The notes below the pieces were generated by a model. The model had not been told where the DNA came from, ran no database searches, and was given only the letters and a program-made list of their open reading frames with translations. From Heliocidaris erythrogramma (lineage: Eukaryota > Echinodermata > Echinoidea > Camarodonta > Echinometridae), in NCBI GenBank assembly GCA_025617745.1, contig CM046856.1, forward strand, positions 44,197,049 to 44,261,048: a DNA stretch of 64,000 nt. The letters run 5' to 3'. Below are positions 12,101 through 27,100 of the stretch, piece after piece. Positions within the stretch are counted from its first letter, which is position 1, and each line of letters begins with the position of its first letter. A program made the translations under genes and the position numbers.

Positions 12101-15100
12101 TACTGTGCGAGTGTGCGTACCAGATTACACATATTATTTTCACGAAGTGGCACAAAGTGACATGAATGTGTGCAGCCATGCACTGCTAACATTTCATATG
12201 AACAACTCTATTTTTCTACAAGATTTTTCTTGTTCTTAACATACATGTATATGATTTATCAAATTTAACTCGTATCAACAAGTCAAATTTGTTGTTTCCA
12301 TTATGCAAACATTTGAATCGCATCTTTCTCGGAGTGCGTTTTGAAAGATCCGCGGGTGGTTGTGCCACCTCGTGAATTCAGCGATGATGTACAGCCCTAT
12401 TTTGTGATGTTATTTTTTTAATGCAAGAGGACAATATTCCAGGTCATCAAAGACTATAATAATTGTCTCTGATTCGTGTGCAAGATATTTATTTTGTTGA
12501 GCATTGACTTTAATTGAAGAACGTTTTTTTTTCATAAGCAGACAAAAGTTTCCTTTTGTCACGGGTTAATGTAGGCCCCTACATGTAGGCCTACCTTTGT
12601 TACTCCTTTAATACTACAGCTGGTATTGGGATTGCCTGTGATTTTATTCTGTCTAAAACTCTAATTCGGAACTTTCAAACTGATCATATTTTTTATGATA
12701 CTCAATTAGCCATTTTAATGGTACTCCATCCCTTTTGCAGCTCTAAATTTTAAAGTTTTGCGAGTATGCAATAAATTACCACTTGAGCGGTTGCGATAAA
12801 TTACAACTTGAGCGGTTGCGATAAATTACAACTTGTGCGGTTGCGATAAATTACAACTTGAGCGGTTGCGATAAATTACAACATGAGCAGTTGCGATAAA
12901 TTACAACTTGTGCGGATTTGAAAAGAATTATAATTTGCTTTTACATACATAGGCCTAAGTAAGAACAACAATTTGGTAAGATTTTTCTTTCGACTAAAAA
13001 AACCAAAACAATCATGTATTTCAAAAATTATTTTTTGACTGTTACAAGTACATGTACTTGCACTGATTTCTGAATAGCCCCCTCTGCAAGAAAAGCAAGA
13101 TTTTTATTTCTTATAAAGGAGTTACAGAACTTGTGACCTTGAAATTTCATAGGCAGTATCTTCATGTACAGGATGTCTACTAAACCTGAGCAAAGTTTTG
13201 CGGAATTTTGTGTAAGTCTGCAAAAGGCATGTATAAGTACCTTTAAAGTGTGCATGTACTCCGATGTCCTTGAAATCACAGATGAGCTCATAACTCAAAA
13301 GAGGATGTGAACCTGACATACATGTGCATCTACATTGTAATTGTCAGTGGAGTTATTTTGCATAAACCATGTGACAGGAGCTGGAAACTGACTGTCATTG
13401 TATTCAAGATTAAAGGGTAAAGTCCAGCCCAGGAGTGAGGTTGTCCTGCGGTTATTTGCACAAAAGATTGATCTTGGTAGGCATTGATATCTTGGGGTAG
13501 TGATAATCATTGTTTACAGGTCAAAGACTATAATAATTGTCTGTGATTTGTGTGCAAGATATTGTTTTTGAAGAGCAATGACTTTTTATATTGAAAACCC
13601 TTTTTTTTTCTTCAATGGTGATGTACTTTAGTAGTGTTGAATTGTAGGTCTGTTCAGTGTTAGTGCAATTTAAGGGGTATACATGTACTATTTCAAGAAA
13701 GACTAAAAGAAGAAAGATTATACATGTAATTAAAATTATTGGCTATTTGGAGCCCTGTTTGTATTAAATTTCCATTATTCCATTTCCGGGGGGGGGGGGG
13801 GATTCACAGCACTTGAGCCACTGTGTATTTTGTGTGTACATATACCTACAATTTCTTTTAAAGAATTTGATTATGAATTAAGTTTGACTGGATTTACTTG
13901 CACACATGTTTAGAATAAAATGCACAGAGGAATATGAAGTATAAGAACTTTGATGAAATTTCAAGGGAAATTACTGGTTGATATGGAGTAAGTGTAGGTC
14001 TGTTATAACTGTGTTGAATCCACACATCTTTCAGTATGTCTACATTAAATTAAACCAATTTCAGTGAAACATGTAATGTACTGTGACATCAAGATATTTT
14101 TGTCCTTGAGAGAATAAATGCTTAATGGTTGGCATAGCAACAGTCTGCACACCATTGGATGTTTGCAATGATTAAGTGCCCTGATATGTTCGGATGTGTT
14201 ATATTGGACATGCCTGACTTACAGTTACACTTCTGTCAGTGTCATCTGAACTTTCCTAGCATCATTAGTGGTGTCCTAAATGAATTGAGCCTCTTTTTGC
14301 TTGTGTATTTTCTCTGGATTGAATTGAGTGAGGTCCAGTGTGGTTTAAAATTGGTAGTAGATCAATTACATTGTAGTTGACAGTACAGGTTCCATCCTTG
14401 TCCTAAATTTAAAAATGGAAAGATCTATTATGTACACAGTGTAGATGTACATTGTACATGTACATGTACCTGTGTACATGTACAGGTAGGCCTACTCGTT
14501 TGTACTGCGAAGTACTTTTACAATGCACATGTATTTACGTTTAAAGATAAAGTAGAGTTCTGGTCATGCGATAACATAAAAGAAACAGTCTATTTGATTG
14601 ACCATGTCTACATGTGCATTAGACTTGTTTTGTACTGTGTTATTTTGAAATCATCAAAATAGATTGACTTAATCTCACTGAAAAGTACATGTACTGCACA
14701 CAGAAGTGGGTTTATGGGACTACACACACAAGCGACATGAATGTTCGGCCCGAACATTTCAGCTATTTCTAGTCATATTTAGAATATTAGGGCATCTGAA
14801 GAGCAATCCTTTTCAGGGGATTTTTCTAAGTTCTGTCTTCTTATGTTCTTCCAAACTGACATAAAAGGAATGAGAAAGCTTACAAATTATTTTTGACCTT
14901 ACTCAAGCTTCCCTTTTACACCCTAGTACACATAGCCACCTGTATAGAAATAGAAAGGTTACCTCATGTGGAAAGTTATGTAAATGTCATCCTGACGTCC
15001 TATTATAAAAGTTCCTAAAATTTTGTTGTAGCATGTATCTCAGAAAGGAATTTTATTTATCAGCATAAACTATGAGAAATATCTTTACACACATACTTAT

Positions 15101-18100
15101 ACAAACACAGTAGATATTTGTGTGGATATGCTTTAAATGAAATAAGTTTCATCATTCTTGCTGATGCATTTATAGATCAAAGACGAGAGAGCTTTCAACA
15201 CTTGGAATTACCCTAAATGTCTTTTACACATGTTACATATTGGCCATTCTCAGTCACATGTACATGTCTGTGACCAAAATCCTGAAAAATAGTTCATTTA
15301 ACCCAATTTCTCAGTATTTGTCTATTAGTAGAAGTCTTTCATTTTTGGATATTTCAATAACAATCAATATTACCCCCAACAGACGGGGTAATTATTTCAA
15401 ATGATTGTACATCATTTTCTTCCAGAGGGCAAGATTAGGTGGGTCAGGGGTCTTAGTATTCAAATCTACTTTTCTCCTATTTTCCTTGGAGTGCAACTTT
15501 CCACTTTTCATTGCTGTATGACCTGATTTAGTATTCTGATTACCCTGAACAGTTTGAAAGCAATTTTCCATAAATGAGTGAAGTTCAACATTCTTTTCTG
15601 GTGGAAGTGAAAATTGGGTCGGTCACATCTGCGACCACTCCAAATAAGACGTTTTTAAATGTCTCTGTAAATTGGTTGGGAAATGATTTTTTTTTTCTTG
15701 TCAAAGAAAGAGAAGTCTTTTTCATGTAAGAAACTGGTGATACAAAAAAAATCAGTAACATGTCATCTGATTTTCCAGCAATGAGGCAAAATTAGATGGT
15801 CACATGTGTTACTGTTTGTTTCAATTTATAAAGAATGGCCCGTCGCTAAAATTGCACATTGTAAGGAAGTGAAATTGTTCAAAGTTGAAACATCCATACA
15901 CGGTACAATCCTTTATTTGGGTCTTGGAGAAGATTTTTTTTTCATATACATGTAGAGAATGGAACATCTTCAAAAGACTTAGAAAAATGTGTTTCTAGGT
16001 CTTTGTGAAAAGATCTTTTAAAAATTATGATTATATTGTTATGGTTACGCATAAAATCTTCTTAATAAATGTTGTAGACCTTGTTATCTTTAGATGATGA
16101 ATGCAACTCTTCTTTCTCTCTTTTCCTTGCCAGATGGAGCCAAAACCGTTTTAAATGAATGGCGGTCGCACAGCAAGAAGGGCAAGGTAAGTGTGAACAG
16201 CAGGCTTCAGATATTCCCCTCTGAATTCCATCTTGGGGATCCAGTAGTGTAACTGCAGGGGGCATGGTGGCACGTGTCCCCCTTGAATGATGAAAAAGAA
16301 GAAAAGAAATGCAAGAAAAAGGGAGAGAAAAAAAAGGAAGAAGGAGAATAGGAATGTGAATTTTAGATGATTCAAGAGTTTTGAATACTGAATTCATGTA
16401 ATTTGCTTGGTATAAATGGCAAACAAGCAACAGATTCTAATTTATAAAATATGCAGGAACTTGTTTGTGAAGTACAGATGACAAGTTCTCACGATATGGT
16501 AAAAGTTTGTCTCTTGTGCAGTGCCACACCCATTTTGTTTTCCCCTTGTACAGATTCCATTTCAAGTATAATTATTAGTGTTTGAATTGCTCAGTGATCC
16601 ATTGATATAGACCAGTTTGTCATCATAGATTTCATAGGCCAAATACATGACGCATTTGTAAACAACCTTCAAAGCATTCCAATTGTATATCTTGGATTTT
16701 ATGAAGGTTTTTATTGTACACTTTAATACAGATAAAGTTGAGTTCTGGTCTTGCGATTACATTATGAAAGAAACTGTCTCAAAATATTTGGGAAAGGTTG
16801 ATTATGTAGTGCGTAAGAATTGGTTTATGCTGTAAGGTTTTAGAATCACCAAAAGGAGAAGAAATTGACTCAGTCCTGCTGAGAGTCACATGCACACACA
16901 GAAATGTGTATATTGGACTACACCCTCATATTGGGCCTGAACATTTCATCTGTTTCTTGTCATATTTTGAATTTGAAGGCATTTGAATAGCAATCCATTT
17001 CAGGGGACATTTCTACTGTGATCTTCTTCCAAACTTACATGTATAAAGAATGAGAAAGATTACAAATTATTTGTAAACTTTCCCTGAACATAACAATGTG
17101 GAATCGTCTATCGTGCCATTTATTTCAGCAAGCAGTAAATTTCACCTAGACATGTACATGTACTTGTCTGTTGAGAGCCAGAAGGAAGTAACATAGAATT
17201 AATGCCCTTTTGACTCTCAGCAGATGATATAATCTGTTTCCCTTATGTTTTCCTGGTATCATCTCATCCAATGTTTTCCCCGATGCATACATTTACATAG
17301 CTCCAGTGAAAGGATGTTACTAATTTTGCCCTCACCAGGAGCAAAGTCAAGGCAACTGTCGATTTGCAGCACGTTTTTTCAATGACCGTTCCCTGGTGTA
17401 TGCCAAAGCTTCCTGCCACTTTGAAATCCACATATTGAATGAATTGGGGGAGGTCATGAACTTGGGAAATATCGTTGACCTTTACACGCCCTTTCAGTTC
17501 CAGTGCATATTACTGTATGTCTTTCAGAGGAAATGTGTTCTGCCTTGGTGTCTGAACTCTGAAGCAAACTTGCACATTTAATCCATAACAAAGTATGAAA
17601 ATCAGGGTTGAATGAAGAAAGGCAATGAGGGAATGTTTTCATCATGCTCGGTGACTAGCTTAAGACAATTTATCCTTGAATCCAACTTTGTACTTGCAGT
17701 GAAGGTTCATTTCAAGAAAATATCCTTTAAGAATTTGTACTGTAAATCATAACTGTTTTATACGTTTATATCTCGTTTTAATAGGCTAGCCAGAAGCGAA
17801 TTTTATTTCCTGAAAAACAAATACATGTAGCTTGAAAAATCACCAATAAGGATATGTACAATTGGGACAACATTGCAGGTTGACAACATTCATGGTGTCG
17901 ACATACATGTACATGTGGTCCCAACATTTCAAGGAATGACTTGTTCATTTCTCCTATTACTTAGAAATTGCACACTTTCTTTCAAAATGATTTTGGCAAA
18001 AACCTTTTATTTATATTTCATATGGACACAATATTTTGTCTTAAACATCTTGGACTTGGTCATGTTATCTATGGGATACATTTAGCTTACTTTAATATCT

Positions 18101-21100
18101 TGGAACAATTAAAATTGTTGGTACTTGAATAACTTATGCTTCGGTAACATGATGTCATACATGTAGATGACTGCCTAAAGTACATTTGCACCAGGGAAAT
18201 GTTACATTTCCCTGTTTATACGGTCCATCGCTGAGCCATGCCAAATTTCAGGATTCTATTTTTATTTCTTCTTTTTTTCAAATAGGGATACATACATTAT
18301 ATGCAAACCCAGTCAGTTGAACGTTGAGCTTTTTCAAATTTGCAGATTTTAATATTAAGAGGGGAAGTTCTTTGTCCCTTTTCAAACGTCAAGATAAGTT
18401 GCATTGGTGCTCAACATTTAGCAGTTGCTCAAGCTCATTGATCACCTGGTAGTCATTTTGTGCTAAAAGAGAGGGGATGGAAATAGATTATCATATAAAT
18501 ACATTTTTGCTATTGAATTATATTGTTGATGTTAATTGAATTGATTTACATCAATATTCTGTTTATAATAACAAAGTATTATAATACATATATTTATAGC
18601 AAAAATATAGATACAAATATGTAGAGGTATAACATAAGTATAACATATGTCAAATGGAAGGTAAGTACAAACATATTACAATGAAAAATATTCTGTTCAT
18701 AAACATACACCAGATTATTTTCATATAAACCCTCCAAAAAAAGTTGGAAACTCAAGTATGATCGATCTTATCTATCCTGTCATGGCATATAATCATGTTT
18801 ATTATAATTAGAAAGTGTGTTTATTCCTCTTTAAAATGATTCCCCATTTGTTATGATTTTGCAGTCATGGAATGTGCATCACAAAAGCAGCAAGGTCAAA
18901 AGTGGAAAGTTGCAAAATGCACTGCTCTTATTCGGCTGTGCATTCTTCTTTCTTTGCTGAAAGGGTGAAGGGTGATGTAGCGGCCGTCTTGCTCAGTATT
19001 TTTTTTTAACGTCTGCTCCTTGGTCTGTCCTTGACATTACCAGTTTCTCAGAACTTTGTTTTCCACTTGGATATGGTGACTTATGACATTAATACTCCAA
19101 ACCGAGCTGCAACATCTTTTTGGAGAACCCCATCTTCAATTTGCCCTATTGCCCAGGCTTTTTCAACATTTGTTAACCTAGGCATAATGCTTCAGAAGTT
19201 GATGACCAAACAGTAGCAAATCTTGCCTGACATGTCACCATAGTGCATGAATTTAATTTTCAGGATTCTTTGATTCTTTAGAATTTGGCATTCATGGATG
19301 ACCAGTTGGAACAATAGCCCCACTGTCATTTTCAAAAATCACGCTCTCTGATGTCAAAAGAGTACTCTGCATAACAATACTAGAGCTTACCAGTGCATTT
19401 TGCAACTTTTCACTTTTTCACTTATTCTGATGTATTGCTCATTCCATGACTGCAAAATCATAACAAAATTTAATATCACTTTAAAGAGGAATAAACACAC
19501 TTGCTAATGATTCTAAACAAAGCGATGATTATGCCATGACAAGAGAGATATAATTGATCAAACTTGAGTTTCCAAACTTTTTGAGGGGTTTATATACAGT
19601 ATAATAAAAATATAGTATAACATCCTGTAAACGCTGTTATTTTCGCGCTGAACGACCCCAAAACATACGTTCTTAAATTCGTGCTGCGCAATTACACGCT
19701 CGCATGTATACCCACTCAATTTATTAATTTACACACACCAGAGAGCTGTAAATAGAAGGAGTGGAAACTCTTGTAAAATTATGCAAATGTATGCGTGAGT
19801 TCTAAAGCTTAACAATGGATGGTAACATTCCACTTGGCTTTGAAGTTCCATGCGTGGTGCCGCTCTTCCACCGCGGGGAAATTCTGAGGCCAGGTACCAG
19901 TTTCGCATTTATCAAATTATCGGCCAAATTTCAGTGTAAATTGTAAAATTTATGTGGGGATTGTGTTGGGAATAGTGCATCGAACAATTTTTCAAATTTA
20001 GTACTCCGCTCTTCCTATAATTTGTGTGCCAGCGTCGGTGAAAGGTAAATTAAATCCTCACAAAAACTCAATATTTTGGGATATTCCGGTCATCCCCGGT
20101 CGTTTTAATGTCCCGTCATTTAATCCATGATTTACAAGATTTTATATAAAGTACTTCGTGTGCATTTCAGATTTTTGCAGTTGAAAAAAGGTATGAAATT
20201 ACATAAGTTTCTGTTCGCTTGTTCAACTCATTATACATTCGACAATTGATAAGAAATCATTGAAAGGGACAGCGAACAGTAGGAGTTTGAAACCCTGATA
20301 ATTCATGCGCTTGGCTAACCATCTGGTTAACAGTTGCGGAGTAGCGCATAACTTTTCGGCAGCGCCGAGCATGGGATCAGTGGATCAGTGGAGAGCAGCT
20401 TGTTTCCACTCCTTCTATTTACAGCTCCCTGCACACACGCAGTCCATTCAAATGCATACAACATGCGCAACTACACACACGCGCTCAATAATGAATTGGA
20501 CACACACACATATTAGTGTGCTGAAGCGTGCAATTCAACCCGCATAGGAAATCAGGCTAATTTTTTTCGCGAGTTCTAGAATTCGCGCCCGCAGAAAATA
20601 GCGCGAAATCCGCGAAAATTAATGTACCACAAATATTTCTCCATTTACAGTAATAGTCAAATACATGTCGATTATTGAGGTATATATTCACATTTGAATA
20701 ACAAACACAAGAAGCATCTGGCTCTCTCTCCTGCTTTTTACATATCCTGCTTTTTACATATCCCTCTTTTTACATATCCCTTGAAATTAATGTCATGACA
20801 TCTGGTGTGATTTTTCATCAAACAGCACCTCCAATAATCCATATTTTTACTCATAGATTCTCAAATATTGAGGAAGTGCACAATGGCCCACTTCAGGTAC
20901 TCACAAAACAGCTGTTGATATTTCCAGAGGATGAGGAAAATAGACAATTGTATTCAGGCCACATTTATTTCCTGTTCATGAAGATGGTGTCAAATACAGT
21001 TTGTTTTCAGTTCGTGCATTCCAACATATTATTTGCTCAGAGGCACGGGAGGGCACTAGGCCAAGTAAAATTGATTCCTAGTTTCTTGTCCGGATTTTTC

Positions 21101-24100
21101 GAAAATGAGGAAGAGGGGGTACCATGTTATTTGATATTTGATATTTTTCCAAGATGGCCGCCGCACATACAAATGCTATTGGGAACAGCTTTCAGTTATA
21201 TTTATATTATGTTGGGTCCTTTTAAACTCCCAAACAGCCTCAAGTTATAAATTTAGGGGTCTGCAGCAAAATGTTCAAATTAAAAAAAAATGGAGGCAGG
21301 TGCAAAAAAGGATGCGGGCGGGGACGAGAAAACTAGGAATAATTGTTATTTGGCCTTAACTCATTCAGTATGCTTCTACATCTAGAGTTAACGCCTTTCT
21401 AGCTGTCAGCAGACAATACTTTCTTCATACCTTTAAAAAGAAGAAAAAAAGAGGACAAAGTTCAGATGGGACCGATGTGTATCACCATGTAGGCAAATGA
21501 AGAGAGTTCAGTTTGTGGGTCAAGATGTAGGACTAGTTTGTATGACCTTGATGTGTTGATTCAGTTTTAATGTCACGTAGGCCAAGGTCAAATAGGTTTT
21601 TTAAAATTATTAAATAGGCCTGTACAAAACATGGGACCAAAACATGTAGGTCAAAAATATTGAACAAGTGGAAATGACCAAGTGTGTTTAATAGATGGAG
21701 GACCTACACTTGTAGACAGTGGCATATTTGCATTTCTTTTCATGTATGTTACCTACTGGTACCTACTTTTTTGTTTGTTTAAATCATTCAGAGATATGAA
21801 ATGTAAATAGCAGGGCTCTACCCTAACTCTCTTTTATAAGAGGGTCTAGATTGAAAGTTTTAAGCATCTGTATGCTTTTTCATAAGCCCTGGTTAAAATT
21901 TTTAAAGATTATTTGGGTCCATATGTAAGGGTCATTAACTGAACAACTAAATTATTATTTCATTGGAAAAATTAAATTACCCTCTGGGTTCGAAAACTAT
22001 CCGTTATTAAAAGAGACGCGAGATGCGCGTGTTGCTCATGGCAAGAGGTATAACTAAATATTTAACTACTAGGAACCAGCAAATCCACCATACCACCAAG
22101 ATTTCAATCACAATCAAACATCCAACATCTCAATCATAAACAAGCACTCAAGGTGTAAATCATATAAAATTTGCTTCTAACAACCAATACCCAGACCTAT
22201 CTAAAAAAGCTACAACTGTGGTTTAAAACAAGTGAAATGAGTAAACAGACTAAATTGGATTAAATTCAGTAACCCTGGAATTGAGGTTTAACCCCTTCCA
22301 TGCCACCAGATTTTGAGCAGTTGTCAGAAATTAACTTTCAATAGTTAAATATTTAACTTTTAATGATTTTTTTCTGGAGCAAACATGGCAAAGACAATAT
22401 TGCACAGGAATAAACATTATATTGAAGGCACAGGTTTCTGTATGAGGAAGAGTATTTAAGCCATTCTGAGCGTAAACGAAATGTTCCAACACTCCAACAT
22501 TTGGGCGGGATTTGCCGCCCACAGCATGGTAGGGGTTAATGAATAAACAAAATAATAATCATTATATTGGATAAGATACAAAAAGGAATACAAAAGAAAA
22601 CAACTTGTTCACACACAAAAACATCAACACATCAACAATCATATCAAGTCACACAGTTTAAGGGGTTCCCCATGTTAAAGAGAAATACCGGTATAATTAA
22701 AATCAAAATGAAACTAATGAATGGCCATAAAAATTGTCTTTCCGCCACCATCAAGCGTTCACCAGCAGCCAACGTATGTTGGTGGTCATATGTACATGTA
22801 CAAAACATTTCAGCACACATAGAATATAATTAGATGATGCACTTGAAGAAGATACCGTACATCTTGGAGACTTTGTATCATGTCCCCCATCCAAAATATT
22901 ATAAAAGGATGGAATCACATAATTATCAGGAACATACTGCAGTCCAGCAAACAGTCCCATACAAGGAGTGTTACAAAATATACATATTTACAAGCACAAT
23001 CGTACTGAGAGGGGTTCAACCCATTATTATGTCCTTCTCCTTTGAGAGAGATAGAGAGAGAAAGAAAGAAAAGACAAGACAAGAACACAAAGAAAGGCAT
23101 TCCCCCCCCCCCCAAAAAAAAAAAAAAAAATTTAGTGTACTGTAATGATATTTATGTGGTCAAGTGGTCAGTTAGCTTCCCCCTTTCCTCTGGGACAAGA
23201 CGTGGCCATGGGTTTATTGTGTATTGACCCCCTTCACATTGTTTTACATCTGGAACTTATTTTGGTTAAATGATACAATCTACAGGAGGTTAAAGCTACT
23301 CTGAGGACTGAGGATTATTTTTCACATGTGAAGAGAGGAAAATCAAAGGACTTATTGTGCTGACATGGAGAAATATACAGCTAGGGAAATGAACATTTTG
23401 TAATGGAGGTAGACTGGGAATCCAGCCATTTACACATAGTCAAAATTTGGGAGCCTATGTGTGCCGGGACCTGTAACTTAGTAGCGAGCCCTGCAGATAG
23501 CATTCATTACTTTTTCAAACCTTGCCATTACTTAGCAGTTAGTTGGCACACAGGGGTAGAGAGCAAAATGCATATGTAGCCTACGTGATGATGAAATGAA
23601 AAAGAAATTGATTGACTACGTGTATATGTATGAGGTGGAAATTCCTGTACAACATGTGCAAATTTCAAGGGTAATGAAAGATGGAAAGAAGCGTTCCTCT
23701 CAAATTGATTTTCATCCACAGTTTATTTTGGCAAGTCTAAGGTAATTTATCCTGTACATGACTGACATCGTCAAAAGATTTTAGTGCACCTGTCGATTTT
23801 ATTAAGTTGTCCGTTCACCTAGAGCTTGGATCAGACCAAATAACATTAAGGAGGATCAGTAGTAGATCAGTGGTCTCGTAACTGGGAGGACCCGGGTTCA
23901 AAACCAAGTGGATGTGCTAGTGCCCTTGGTAAGGCATCAATCCTTATTACCAAGTCCGTCAGAGAGGACTTAAAGCTGTCGGTCCCCTGGTTGCTTACTT
24001 ACAAGCATACACATGCTTTCTTAGCAGTCGGGTAAAATAAACCATCAAACCAAGTAAAATTACTTCTGCAATGTTAATTTATAGTTTGTTTGTCTATATT

Positions 24101-27100
24101 TTGGTAACGTACGGTATGGGACAGCAAATGACCGTGCCTTGAACTTGCCTGTTTGGAAATCATTGAATCTCTAACTGATATTTCTTCACCTTTTTGTTTG
24201 ATTTCCTATGTGTTGACAGTCTGGAAGGAACAAGAAAAAGAAACGAGGACCGGACCAGACCCAGGATGAGAAACCAAGTGGTGGTGATGCTGCTGCTGCT
24301 CCTGCTAACAAAACAGGTAATTACTCTCTACATGTATATGTATATGTATGGCAATGAACCTGCTTTGACGAAGGTGCTCTGATATTTGCTCCGGCGACAT
24401 TAGCTCCAAGCTTTACTTCTTGAGAGATATACATGTAGGTCCGAATTCACGAAAGAGGTTTATCTAAAATCATGGTCTAAACCATGGTTTAAACCTCCAC
24501 CGTGGACTAAAATAAATAAGCGTATTACTATCCTCCCATTGTATGAGGACATGTGCGCACTACTTTAAACCATGGGTTAGATAAACCTCTTTGGTATATA
24601 CGGGCAAATGGGTTGGTGTTTATAGTTGGGCTTTATTTTAGGTTTAGGGTTAGGGTCAGGATTAGCCAGGATTAGCTTCGTGAGTGTAAAAAAAAAAAAA
24701 AAATTGGCTATACGCCTTTTACATCACGAAGCCAGGCGTTTATCCCCAGCAATCTAATTGCGTACGGGTTAGCAGGACATGAAAATGCCCTGAAATAACA
24801 CTTTTCTGATAACTCCCGCGACCGACAGGCCAGTCCCCACAGCGTTTCCTCCTAGGGAAACGTTTTGAATTAGAATCTCTTTTTGATCGTACGTATTTTA
24901 CCCCAAAATCCAAAAAAAGATCATAAGAAATTTCCGAGAACTCACCAGTGTTTGTGTATCCATGCCTCCTCTTGTCATACAGATATAAAATGGCGGCTGC
25001 GTGCGACGGCGCACGATACAACCATCATTGAAACTATACGTAGCCGAAGCTAATCCTGGCTAGTTAGGATTCAGTACAGTGTTTGGAATTTGGTTAGTGT
25101 AGGGTATTGACTACGGAGAAAATTGTCACTGGAATACGTGTTGTACAACTTCAACAGAAGGAAGCTGATGATAACTAAAATATTTTACAATTTAGTGGGA
25201 AAATGCCCTCATATAGAAATATTGTAGACAATTCGGGTGTTCAGGTAATGTTCAGCTATCATTAATAAAAAAGCTATGTATATTCTTTACAGCAAAAGAA
25301 TGAACCAATATTCTTTGCTCTTGTGTCTTGTTTAGGGTTAAAATTGTGTAATTTGTCATATATGTTTACCTAAATCAGGGAGGTACATGCAGAGTTCTTT
25401 TGCATTTGTTCAACATTCATTTTCAAATTCACCTGACAATATATGTTTAAAATTACGTCTGAGTTAAAGGCATTTGTTGGTGAACATGATGGCTGGGAAA
25501 CTATTAGGTATTAAATAGGGCTGTCTATCTACTTGGTTTGGGTCTAATCAGTCTAATACACTATAAATTGATCAACCACTTTTTTATTTGTTCTCCTGTA
25601 GGTAGTTAATTGGCAAATATTTTCAATGTGCTAGTCCCAGCTGATACGTACAGATTTGCCTGCTTCTGGCCATCATCCAAATGCTATGTAATGCAAATAT
25701 GGGTCAACAGTTTCTCACTTACTTGAGAAACCGTTATTCATACACTCGTAAAACTTATTTTTAGGTCTGTTGGTCGTATGTAACAAAAAAATGAATCGCT
25801 TTACTGATCTGAGTATCCTAGACCATCCAAGTTCAAGGTAGTTTAGCAAACTGGTGTAGCACGAAAAGACGTGCCTGGAATGCAGAAGTCCTAATTATCG
25901 GTGATCGCGGGGAATTAAAAGTTGTGATTTGACGTATGCTAATGACAGCTTTGGTAATATTAAACCTAATCAAGGTAGTAGAGATTGAAAAGATGTTTAG
26001 AATCAGAAAAACGGCGTTGAAGAGAGACATACTGAAGCTTTTCGTCTTGCACGCATCAGAGTCAAAGCCAAAATTGAACAATATAACTGGAAGCTAAAGG
26101 AACAAAGCGCGCTTTAGCTTCCGGTTTTATATTGTTCGATTTTGGCTTTCTGTTCATTCTTGCGGTATACTCTGATGGGTGCAAGACGAAAAGCTTCAGA
26201 ATGTCTCTCTTCGACGACGCTGTATTACCAGCTCTTTGTTTTATGATGTGGTTCTAACTTGATGCAGATTTTCAACAATTTTGGGTGTTGCGTTCCTAAG
26301 CAGACAGACAGACAGACAGATCATGAAGTAGTCTAGTTAGTAGAGACTGAGGTCATGGTGAAATTAGGAATGTCTGGTTTAGTGTCTGGTCAGGTCAGTT
26401 TTTCCTGTAACTATCCTATATGTTTATGTTTAGTCTGGATTGATGGCAGGGGAATTTCCTCTGGCATGCTGTATACAGCACTATTAAGGAATAGTGTCTA
26501 TCCACAAAGTGAAGTGACAGGGTTAGCAGTCAGTAAATGTACATGAGCATACATTCTCGCACAATGGCTACCGTTTGTAAATAAAACGGTATACAGCACT
26601 ATTAAAGGCATTCAGTAACTTTGTGGAGGCTTGATAAAATCTGAGCTGTCTGGCCTTACATGCTATCAGTGTATGTAATATGGTGTAAAAATGAAGCCCA
26701 TGCGGAAAAAAAGCACTTCAAAATCACCATGTGCTTCACAAAAGTAAACATATGCAAATGACCGGAAATGCCAGACTCATTTTCCCCATTGACTCAGTGT
26801 TAGACTAAAGCGTATGGCCATACGCTTTCGTAAATATGAGTATTCAGTCACAGATATCTTAATAATAGCATTATATATTTGAAAACCTTTCTATGCCTGG
26901 CTATTTATTTATCCTTCTGAACATCATTATACAAGACAGATATCAAAATTCAACAATTTATTAAATCAAGCTTCCACAAAGTTACTGAATGCCTTTAAGG
27001 AATAGTGTCTATCCACACAGTGAAGTGACAGGGTTAGCAGTCAGTAAATGTACATAAGCATACATTCTCGCACAATGGCTACCGTTTGTAAATAAAAAAG

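Noticed and set aside
11244..12239. Paired open frames on both strands repeated three times
   Set aside because: They follow the 357-bp tandem period exactly and have no protein similarity.
12768..12916. Short regular repeats resembling a CRISPR array
   Set aside because: Units are contiguous without unique spacers, in a eukaryotic intron: a minisatellite.
20795..21250. 151-residue open frame on the + strand
   Set aside because: No recognised motif, no splice continuity with SPATS2, located deep in an intron, and near a repeat-like phrase (CCAAGATGGCCGCCGC). Could only be revived by a database or transcript match.
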